In this document: in pieces, positions 58,195 through 64,000 of the stretch
How positions within the stretch are numbered: position 1 is the stretch's first letter
How the letters are laid out: every line of letters starts with the position of its first letter
Assembly (NCBI RefSeq): GCF_001662305.1
Contig: NZ_BDEP01000016.1
Location: 310,001-374,000 of the forward strand
DNA from: Halomonas caseinilytica
GTDB lineage: Bacteria; Pseudomonadota; Gammaproteobacteria; Pseudomonadales; Halomonadaceae
DNA length: 64,000 nt
Direction of reading: 5' to 3'
Notes under the pieces: model-generated
Seen by the model: the letters and a program-made list of their open reading frames with translations, nothing else
What the model was told of the DNA's origin: nothing
Database searches by the model: none
Program-made: the position numbers and the translations under genes

Positions 58195-59583
58195 ATGCAA
58201 GGCGATAGAAATGGAAAAGTTATAACGGAGCGTTTTCCCGCGCAGGTCTTTGTTCCATTGGTAGATGCGGGCGGGGTGATGGGCTCCGGTTTTTTGGCGT
58301 ATTGCATTCGCTTTGGATCGACCGATGTGCATGATCGCTTTCTGCTTGGCATGCTCATTATCGCTGTCTTTGTCGTGATGGCGAATTTTATTGATAACGC
58401 CTATGTGAGATGGCGAACGACCCGGCTTTCCAGCATTTTGTTTCGCCTTCTTTTTATCTGGATTGTCGTGACGCTCCTGGCAACGTCGATCATCTACTTG
58501 GCGGAAGCTTCCGTCCGCTATTCCCGGCTGTGGCTGGGTATGACGCTGCTCTTCTCGTTTTTGGTATCTGCCGGTTTTCGTGTGCTCGTGATGATATCCT
58601 TGAAACGGGCACGAGCCTCGGGGAAGAACCTTCGTGGTGTCTTTCTAGTTGGTCCACAGGATAATCTGCTCAACGTCGCACGCGGAATGCGTCGGTCGCC
58701 GGGGGAAGGTTTTGCCATTTCGGGGGTGCAGCGCCTGGGAGCGGCACCGGATGGGGCCTGTCTGGCAAACTTGGCGCGTCGTGTGGAAGCATCTGGGGCA
58801 AGAGAGGTCTGGCTGTGCCTGCCCCTGGAAATGGGGGGAACCGTACGGGAGATCATGTTTGCCTTGCGCCATCAAACGGCTGAGGTGCGCTTTCTTCCCG
58901 AGTTTCAGGATATGCAGTTGTTGAACCATCGCGTCAGCGAAGTCGCAGGTCGTTTTTCTATCGACTTGAGCGTCACTCCCATGACGGAAACGGCACGCTT
59001 TTTCAAGCGGGTGGAAGACATTGTGCTCGGGAGCCTTTTTCTGTTGCTGTCGTTGCCGCTATGTGCAGTTATCGCGATCATTCTCAAATGCCAGTGCCCT
59101 GGCCCCGTTTTATTTAAACAATATCGTGCTGGGGTCAATGGGGAGAGGTTTGAGGTCTATAAGTTTCGCTCCATGGAAGTCCACGAGGAGCCCAATGGTC
59201 ATGTGACCCAGGCGCGCCGAGGTGATCCTCGTGTGACCAAGTTCGGCGCTTTCCTCAGGCGTACGTCCCTGGATGAGTTGCCGCAATTTTACAATGTACT
59301 GCAAGGGCGGATGTCAATTGTCGGCCCAAGGCCTCATGCGCTTGTGCATAATGAGCATTACAAGGATCTCATAGAATCTTATATGAAGCGCCATAAGGTG
59401 AAACCTGGTATTACTGGCTGGGCTCAGGTGAATGGGTTTCGCGGTGCGACGGATACAATAGAGAAAATGGAGAAGCGAGTCGAACATGATTTATGGTACA
59501 TTGACAACTGGTCACTTTTACTCGACCTGAAAATTATCTGGTTGACCATCTTTCATGGTTTTGTGCATAAGAATGCTTGCTAG
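58195..59583 (+). CDS. Polyprenyl-phosphate sugar-1-phosphate transferase (WcaJ/WbaP-type initiating enzyme)
   Basis: This 462-residue inner-membrane enzyme has four N-terminal helices (about residues 18-140), a CoA-binding-like middle domain ('GVFLVGPQDNLLNVARGMRR') and a reentrant helix (about 280-300). The C-terminal catalytic domain shows 'YKFRSMEVHE', 'LRRTSLDELPQFYNVLQG' (Asp-Glu dyad), 'MSIVGPRPH' and 'KPGITGWAQVNGFRGATDT'. It transfers a sugar phosphate, commonly glucose or galactose, to undecaprenyl phosphate to start the repeat unit. The ATG at 58195 has no strong ribosome-binding site; TTG 58177 is an alternative. It is the last gene of the island, before a clear terminator. Confidence 0.92.
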   Translation: MQGDRNGKVITERFPAQVFVPLVDAGGVMGSGFLAYCIRFGSTDVHDRFLLGMLIIAVFVVMANFIDNAYVRWRTTRLSSILFRLLFIWIVVTLLATSIIYLAEASVRYSRLWLGMTLLFSFLVSAGFRVLVMISLKRARASGKNLRGVFLVGPQDNLLNVARGMRRSPGEGFAISGVQRLGAAPDGACLANLARRVEASGAREVWLCLPLEMGGTVREIMFALRHQTAEVRFLPEFQDMQLLNHRVSEVAGRFSIDLSVTPMTETARFFKRVEDIVLGSLFLLLSLPLCAVIAIILKCQCPGPVLFKQYRAGVNGERFEVYKFRSMEVHEEPNGHVTQARRGDPRVTKFGAFLRRTSLDELPQFYNVLQGRMSIVGPRPHALVHNEHYKDLIESYMKRHKVKPGITGWAQVNGFRGATDTIEKMEKRVEHDLWYIDNWSLLLDLKIIWLTIFHGFVHKNAC

Positions 59584-59675
59584 TGATACGGCATGATGGG
59601 ATGTCCTGAAGGCTGAAGTTGGCCTTCTCGTGACTCATCGCCGCTTGAGTCGGTATGACAGCAGGCGTTTCAAGG

Positions 59676-59703
59676 CGGAGGTGCCATTGGCATCTCCGTT
59701 TTT
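59676..59703 (+). terminator. Intrinsic terminator at the end of the polysaccharide island
   Basis: CGGAGGTGCC-ATT-GGCATCTCCG (10-bp stem with one G-U pair) is followed by TTTTT. It lies about 93 bp after the sugar transferase stop. A weaker hairpin, GAAGGC...GCCTTC, precedes it near 59609. Confidence 0.9.
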
Positions 59704-59840
59704 GTAGGTAGAAAAAGAAGCACTCGACTCCCGAACGGTGGCGCATGATGCCAGTGTCGGGCATGCAACTGGGCGCTTCGACGCCAAGCCGTTACAATAC
59801 GGCGACACGTCACTTCTTCAATCAATACTGGGTGATCGCT

Positions 59841-60326
59841 ATGCACTGCCCCTTTTGTGGCGCCAATGACACACGAGTGACCGATTCACGTCTGGTAGCG
59901 GATGGTGATCAAGTACGTCGTCGACGTCAGTGCGCAGGGTGCAGCGAGCGTTTCACCACTTATGAAACCGCCGAGCTGGTCATGCCGAGGGTGATCAAGT
60001 CGGATGGCTCCCGGGAACTTTTCGACGAGAGCAAGCTGCGTGCCGGGATGCTCCGTGCCCTGGAAAAGCGGCCGGTCAGCGCCGAGTCCATCGAGGCTGC
60101 CGTCGAGCGCATTCGCCAGACCCTCAGGGCCCGTGGCGAGCGCGAGGTGCATGGCCGGGATGTCGGCGAGGAAGTGATGCATGCGCTGAAGCGCCTCGAT
60201 CAGGTGGCCTATATTCGCTTCGCTTCGGTGTACAGAAGCTTTCAGGATATTGACGAGTTTCGCGCCGAGATCGATCGCCTGGCCCAGGAGCCCAGCTTCC
60301 GGCCCGATGAATCGGGAGAATCATGA
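59841..60326 (+). CDS. nrdR: Transcriptional repressor NrdR
   Basis: This 161-residue repressor of ribonucleotide reductase genes has an N-terminal zinc ribbon ('[19 protein letters not shown]' with the second pair in '[17 protein letters not shown]') and an ATP-cone ('[20 protein letters not shown]'). ATP or dATP binding sets its DNA affinity. The start at 59841 is fixed by the invariant MHCPFC; the longer frame upstream is not coding. It overlaps ribD at its stop. High GC resumes here, marking the right edge of the island. Confidence 0.95.
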   Translation: MHCPFCGANDTRVTDSRLVADGDQVRRRRQCAGCSERFTTYETAELVMPRVIKSDGSRELFDESKLRAGMLRALEKRPVSAESIEAAVERIRQTLRARGEREVHGRDVGEEVMHALKRLDQVAYIRFASVYRSFQDIDEFRAEIDRLAQEPSFRPDESGES

Positions 60327-61477
60327 TGTCGCCTACACCGCCCGAACGCTGGATGGCGCGCGCGCTCCGGCTGGCTCGCCATGGGCTCTATACCACCGCG
60401 CCCAACCCTCGTGTCGGTTGTGTCCTGGTCAAGGAAGGGCGAGTCATCGGCGAAGGCTGGCATGAGCGTGCCGGCGAGCCCCATGCCGAGATTCATGCCT
60501 TGCGTAATGCCGGTGAAGCGGCGCGTGGAGCCACGGCCTATGTTTCCCTCGAGCCATGCTCTCACCAGGGGCGAACCGGTCCTTGCGCGGAGGCATTGGT
60601 CGAGGCTGGGGTGGCCAAGGTGGTCGTGGCCATGCGCGATCCCAATCCCCTGGTGGCAGGACGTGGCATCGAGCGCTTGCGTCGAGCGGGGATCGAGGTC
60701 GAGGAGGGCGTGCTCGAGAATGAGGCGCGCGAGCTCAATCCCGGCTTCATTGCGCGCATGGCCCGGGGGCGCCCCTTCGTGCGCATGAAGATGGCGATGA
60801 GTCTCGACGGACGCACGGCGATGCGTTCCGGCGAGTCTCAGTGGATCACTGGCCCGTGCGCCAGGCGTGAGGTGCAGCGCCTACGGGCACGCTCGAGCGT
60901 GATCATGACCGGTGTCGAGTCGGTCATCTTCGACAACTCGCGGCTCACCGTGCGCGCCGAGCAGCTCGAACTGGACAATGCCGAGGCGATTGCTACCCGC
61001 CAACCGCTGCGCGTGGTGGTGGATTCCCGCTTGCGCTTGCCGCTGGCGGCGGCCTGTCTGCGCGAGCCGGGACGCACGCTGGTGGCGACGGTCGAAGGCT
61101 ATGATGGTGAACATCGCGAGCGGCTCGAGCAGGCCGGGGCTGAGATCGTGGTGCTGCCGGCAGAGGAGGGTGGTCGTGTCGACCTGACCGCCTTGCTGTC
61201 GCATCTCGCCACTCATGAGTCGGCCAACGAAATACTGCTGGAGACGGGTGCCACCCTGGCCGGGGCGATGCTGGATGCTGGCCTGGTCGATGAGATGCAA
61301 CTGTTCGTGGCGCCGACCCTGCTCGGCGGCGAGGCCCGACCGCTGTTCGAGCTGCCTGGGTTGACGCGCATGGACGAGCAGCGGCCACTGGAGATTCATG
61401 ATATCCGTGCCGTCGGTGACGACTGGCGGATCATCGCCTCTCCTCGGCAACGCGCCCGGGAGGCGACGTCATCCTGA
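60323..61477 (+). CDS. ribD: Bifunctional riboflavin biosynthesis deaminase/reductase RibD
   Basis: This 384-residue enzyme has an N-terminal pyrimidine deaminase (zinc motif '[17 protein letters not shown]' with '[20 protein letters not shown]') and a C-terminal reductase ('[20 protein letters not shown]', '[20 protein letters not shown]'). It converts the pyrimidine intermediate to 5-amino-6-ribitylaminouracil phosphate. Two adjacent ATGs follow GGGAGAATC, and the first overlaps the nrdR stop. The expected next gene, ribE (riboflavin synthase), is absent. Confidence 0.94.
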   Translation: MMSPTPPERWMARALRLARHGLYTTAPNPRVGCVLVKEGRVIGEGWHERAGEPHAEIHALRNAGEAARGATAYVSLEPCSHQGRTGPCAEALVEAGVAKVVVAMRDPNPLVAGRGIERLRRAGIEVEEGVLENEARELNPGFIARMARGRPFVRMKMAMSLDGRTAMRSGESQWITGPCARREVQRLRARSSVIMTGVESVIFDNSRLTVRAEQLELDNAEAIATRQPLRVVVDSRLRLPLAAACLREPGRTLVATVEGYDGEHRERLEQAGAEIVVLPAEEGGRVDLTALLSHLATHESANEILLETGATLAGAMLDAGLVDEMQLFVAPTLLGGEARPLFELPGLTRMDEQRPLEIHDIRAVGDDWRIIASPRQRAREATSS

Positions 61478-61549
61478 CGCCATGCCCGCATCCATGCGCC
61501 GATTTACTGGCGCCGGCGTTCCTGCCACGGTACCCTGACGCGGTTTCGA

Positions 61550-61566
61550 ATCGGGCGACGCCCGAT
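61550..61566. other. Hairpin in the ribD-ribBX gap
   Basis: ATCGGGC-GAC-GCCCGAT is a perfect 7-bp stem in the 145-bp gap. No T-run follows and the conserved boxes of the FMN riboswitch are not seen. Similar GGCGACGCCCG bases repeat just after it. Confidence 0.45.
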
Positions 61567-61622
61567 GGCGACGCCCGCGTCTTGCTGGTGCGACAGCCGC
61601 CACGCTCAATTACGGAGACTCC

Positions 61623-62789
61623 ATGGTGCACTCCTCTTCCCGGGGCCTGTCCCCCATTCCAGAGCTGATCGAGGATATCCGCCAAGGGCGGATGGTGATC
61701 CTGATGGATGACGAGGATCGCGAGAATGAAGGCGATATCATCATGGCCGCGGAGAAGGTCGAGGCCGAGCACATCAACTTCATGGCGCGCCATGCCCGGG
61801 GACTGATCTGCTTGCCGATGACGCGCGAGCGTTGCGAGCGCTTGCAGTTGCCCCTGATGGTCAACGACAACGGTTCCGGTTTCGGTACCAAGTTCACGCT
61901 TTCCATCGAGGCTGCTGAAGGTGTGACTACCGGCATTTCGGCCGCCGATCGAGCACGCACGGTCCAGGCGGCGGTGGCGCGTGATGCCAGGGCCGAGGAT
62001 ATCGTCCAGCCTGGGCACATCTTTCCGCTGATGGCCGAGCCGGGCGGCGTGCTGCGGCGTGCCGGCCACACCGAGGCGGCCTGCGATCTCTCGGCCCTGG
62101 CCGGGCTGGACCCCAGTGGGGTCATTTGCGAGGTGATGAACGAGGACGGCAGCATGGCCAGGCGGCCGGAGCTGGAGCGCTTCGCCCATGAGCATGGCCT
62201 GAAGATCGGTACCATTGCCGATTTGATCCACTATCGCATTCACAACGAACAGACCGTCGAGCCCATGGAAGCCATGCCCGTGCAGACGCCGCACGGCGAG
62301 CTGACCCTGCATGTCTTCCGGGACAGCATCCAGGGCGCGCATCACCTGGCCCTGGTCAAGGGTCAGCCGAATCCCGAAGCGACTACCACGGTGCGCGTCC
62401 ACCTGGTCAACGTCATGCGGGACCTGCTGTCGTTGCAGAAGGGCGAGCACGACAGCTGGGCGGCTCACGAGGCGGTGGCCGAGATCGCGAAGGCCGAGCA
62501 CGGCGTCTTCGTGCTGCTCGACGACGGCCGTCCCCGTCAGGATCTTCATGAGTTGCTCGACCTCTTTCTCGAACGCCGCCGGGCGCCACGTACCACCGAC
62601 TCCGATGGCGCGGGCAATTACCTGACTATCGGCACCGGCTCGCAGATCCTGCGTGACCTGGGCGTCGGACGCATGCGCCTGCTGAGCTCGCCCTGGCGCT
62701 TCTCGGCGCTTTCCGGTTTCGACCTGGAGGTGGTCGAGCAGGTCGAGCCCGACGGGATATCGACGCACGATGACGAGGGCGGCATCTGA
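61623..62789 (+). CDS. ribB: 3,4-dihydroxy-2-butanone 4-phosphate synthase with degenerate GTP cyclohydrolase II-like domain (RibBX type)
   Basis: This protein has 388 residues. The N-terminal RibB domain (about 1-205) contains the acidic loop '[20 protein letters not shown]' and '[20 protein letters not shown]'. It forms the four-carbon precursor from ribulose 5-phosphate. The C-terminal half (about 210-388; '[20 protein letters not shown]') aligns with RibA but lacks the cysteine triad and GxC motifs that bind zinc. GTP cyclohydrolase activity should therefore be absent and supplied by another RibA. This matches the RibBX hybrids described in proteobacteria. GGAGAC lies just upstream of the ATG. 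Confidence 0.9.
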   Translation: MVHSSSRGLSPIPELIEDIRQGRMVILMDDEDRENEGDIIMAAEKVEAEHINFMARHARGLICLPMTRERCERLQLPLMVNDNGSGFGTKFTLSIEAAEGVTTGISAADRARTVQAAVARDARAEDIVQPGHIFPLMAEPGGVLRRAGHTEAACDLSALAGLDPSGVICEVMNEDGSMARRPELERFAHEHGLKIGTIADLIHYRIHNEQTVEPMEAMPVQTPHGELTLHVFRDSIQGAHHLALVKGQPNPEATTTVRVHLVNVMRDLLSLQKGEHDSWAAHEAVAEIAKAEHGVFVLLDDGRPRQDLHELLDLFLERRRAPRTTDSDGAGNYLTIGTGSQILRDLGVGRMRLLSSPWRFSALSGFDLEVVEQVEPDGISTHDDEGGI

Positions 62790-62861
62790 ACGCCCCGCGT
62801 CGGGTATACGCAAGCGCGCTCTCTCGAGGGCGTGCATGATCGGATTCATCAGGAAAGAACC

Positions 62862-63359
62862 ATGCAACCGATTTCTCAAGTCGAAGGAAGCTTCGTCGAT
62901 GTCGACGGCCGCTATGTGATCGTGGTCGGTCGTTTCAACCATCATGTGGTCGATAGCCTGGTGGAAGGCGCGGTGGATAGCCTGGTGCGTCATGGCGTGG
63001 ATGAGGCGAATATCGATATCGTGCACACGCCGGGTGCCTGGGAGCTGCCGCTGGCCGTTCAGCGGGCGCTGCGGGTGGCGCGCCCCGATGCGGTCATTGC
63101 CCTGGGCGCGGTGATCCGTGGTGGCACGCCGCATTTCGAGCATGTGGCCGGTGAGTGCAACTCGGCCTTGAGTCGTCTGCAGCTCGAGTTCGAGACGCCG
63201 GTGGCCAATGGCGTGCTGACCGTCAACTCCATCGAGCAGGCCATCGAGCGTGCAGGCACCAAGGCCGGCAACAAGGGCACCGAAGCGGCCATGGCAGCGA
63301 TGGAGATGGTCTCGCTGATGCGCTGTTTCGACACGTCCTCCGACGGAGGCGAACAATGA
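62862..63359 (+). CDS. ribH: 6,7-dimethyl-8-ribityllumazine synthase
   Basis: This 165-residue lumazine synthase condenses the RibD-derived uracil with the RibB product. It shows '[20 protein letters not shown]', '[20 protein letters not shown]' and '[20 protein letters not shown]' with the catalytic histidine. AGGAAAG precedes the ATG at 62862; an in-frame ATG at 62832 is less likely. It forms icosahedral or pentameric shells in the cytosol. The stop overlaps the nusB start. Confidence 0.95.
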   Translation: MQPISQVEGSFVDVDGRYVIVVGRFNHHVVDSLVEGAVDSLVRHGVDEANIDIVHTPGAWELPLAVQRALRVARPDAVIALGAVIRGGTPHFEHVAGECNSALSRLQLEFETPVANGVLTVNSIEQAIERAGTKAGNKGTEAAMAAMEMVSLMRCFDTSSDGGEQ

Positions 63360-63856
63360 GCGGACGCGAGCGCGAGCCTTCCAGGGCTCAGCAGTCCCGC
63401 CGTGCCGCTCGCGAGCTGGCCGTCCAGGGGCTGTACCAGTGGCAGATGACCGGCAAGTCGATCGCCGTTGTGGAGTCCGAGTTCCGTGGCCAGGTGGCCG
63501 ACGAGGACATGGAGGATCACGAAAACTGGCGCAAGGTCATGGAGCTGGCCGACCTGGCGATGTTCCATGAGCTCCTGACGGGCGTGGCGCGCCACCATAA
63601 GGAGATCGATGGCCAGCTCGAACCTGTCCTTGATCGTCGTCTCGAGGATCTGGATGCCATCGAGCTGGCCATCCTGCGCCTGGGGACCTATGAGCTGTCG
63701 CATCGTCTCGAAGTGCCGTACCGAGCGGTCATCAACGAAGGTGTCGAGTTGGCCAAGGCCTTCGGCGCCACCGAGGGGCACCGGTATGTCAATGGCATTC
63801 TCGACAAGCTCGCCGCCCGGTTGCGTGCCTCCGAGGTCGAAGCGCGTCGTCGCTGA
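63356..63856 (+). CDS. nusB: Transcription antitermination factor NusB
   Basis: This 166-residue all-helical protein binds boxA RNA with NusE (S10) during rRNA antitermination. It shows '[20 protein letters not shown]', '[20 protein letters not shown]', '[20 protein letters not shown]' and '[20 protein letters not shown]'. A basic N-terminal extension precedes the first helix. GGAGG lies six bases before the ATG, which overlaps the ribH stop. Confidence 0.95.
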   Translation: MSGREREPSRAQQSRRAARELAVQGLYQWQMTGKSIAVVESEFRGQVADEDMEDHENWRKVMELADLAMFHELLTGVARHHKEIDGQLEPVLDRRLEDLDAIELAILRLGTYELSHRLEVPYRAVINEGVELAKAFGATEGHRYVNGILDKLAARLRASEVEARRR

Positions 63857-63870
63857 AGGCTGTTGACCGG

Positions 63871-64000
63871 ATGCATAGCGAATTCGATCTGATTACCCGC
63901 TTTCTCGCCCCCGCTTCGGCCGGTTCCGAGGCCGGTGTCGAACTGGGGGTCGGCGATGACTGCGCCTTGCTCGAACCCACGCCGGGTGAGCGGCTGGCGG
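63871..64000 (+). CDS. thiL: Thiamine-monophosphate kinase (5' part, cut by window end)
   Basis: The first 43 codons of ThiL are present: MHSEFDLITRFLAPASAG, then 'GVELGVGDDCALLEP', which carries the N-terminal metal/ATP aspartates (GDDCA). It phosphorylates thiamine monophosphate. It begins 14 bp after nusB in the conserved ribH-nusB-thiL order. The rest lies beyond the window. Confidence 0.85.
   Translation, partial: MHSEFDLITRFLAPASAGSEAGVELGVGDDCALLEPTPGERLA

Noticed and set aside
61478..61622. FMN riboswitch before ribBX
   Set aside because: The conserved RFN boxes are not visible and the gap is short; only a simple hairpin is present.
61431..63356. Minus-strand 641-codon frame opposite ribBX and ribH
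   Set aside because: It is a shadow of two well-defined riboflavin genes; it has no known domain and no ribosome-binding site.

Overview
The window looks like a chromosomal segment of a moderately halophilic, GC-rich gammaproteobacterium, most likely a member of the Halomonadaceae. The evidence is the gammaproteobacterial block ftsB-ispD-ispF-truD-surE-pcm-nlpD-rpoS, an Entner-Doudoroff locus under HexR, the block nrdR-ribD-ribBX-ribH-nusB-thiL, high GC over most of the window, and very acidic linkers in exported proteins (NlpD, NfeD). I see no rRNA, tRNA, CRISPR array, insertion sequence or prophage gene.

Layout. 0-3.3 kb: an YnjBCD-type ABC importer on the minus strand, cut by the window start. 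3.4-9.4 kb: a glyoxalase-fold protein divergent from an ABM-fold monooxygenase, an NfeD/stomatin pair, and a SulP transporter followed by a tandem Usp protein. 9.4-14.8 kb: an MFS transporter, a TraR/DksA-like zinc protein, a RidA-like protein, and a PhnD-PhnC-PhnE type ABC transporter with a fused double permease, whose binding protein resembles the clade annotated as putative selenate-binding. 14.8-24.1 kb: the sugar-acid core. hexR diverges from zwf-pgl-eda, and an opposing operon edd-glk-mutarotase-sugar kinase supplies phosphorylated hexoses. HexR-like operators lie in front of both zwf and edd, tying the arms into one regulon. 24.2-34.9 kb: a FemAB-like acyltransferase, ftsB to rpoS with a DUF368 undecaprenyl-phosphate flippase, alr, and an LpxL-type acyltransferase. 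34.9-46.8 kb: DUF2254, ettA, transporters, a SelW-like protein, and the tesA / ybbA-ybbP set with a secreted protein of unknown function.

48.2-59.7 kb: a low-GC polysaccharide island lies between glyA and nrdR, a pair often adjacent in related bacteria. It begins with a structured leader carrying a perfect ops (RfaH-recruitment) element and ends at a clear intrinsic terminator. It encodes WecB and WecC (UDP-ManNAc and UDP-ManNAcA synthesis), a 965-residue double glycosyltransferase, an unusual membrane protein, a GT4-type glycosyltransferase and an initiating polyprenyl-phosphate sugar transferase. About 900 bp between wecC and the glycosyltransferase holds no gene I can support. No Wzx, Wzy, Wza or Wzc is visible, so polymerisation and export must be encoded elsewhere or work in another way.

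The most unusual item is the 577-residue protein at 54909-56642. A six-helix domain resembling the membrane half of a type I ABC exporter is followed not by an ATPase but by what looks like a kinase/aminoglycoside-phosphotransferase fold. The N-lobe lysine and glutamate are kept, while the catalytic and metal-binding aspartates are replaced. Other points of note are the overlapping divergent start codons of tesA and ybbA, the duplicated ribosome-binding/start segment between glk and the mutarotase gene, the missing ribE in the riboflavin cluster, and the twin hairpins in front of glyA.
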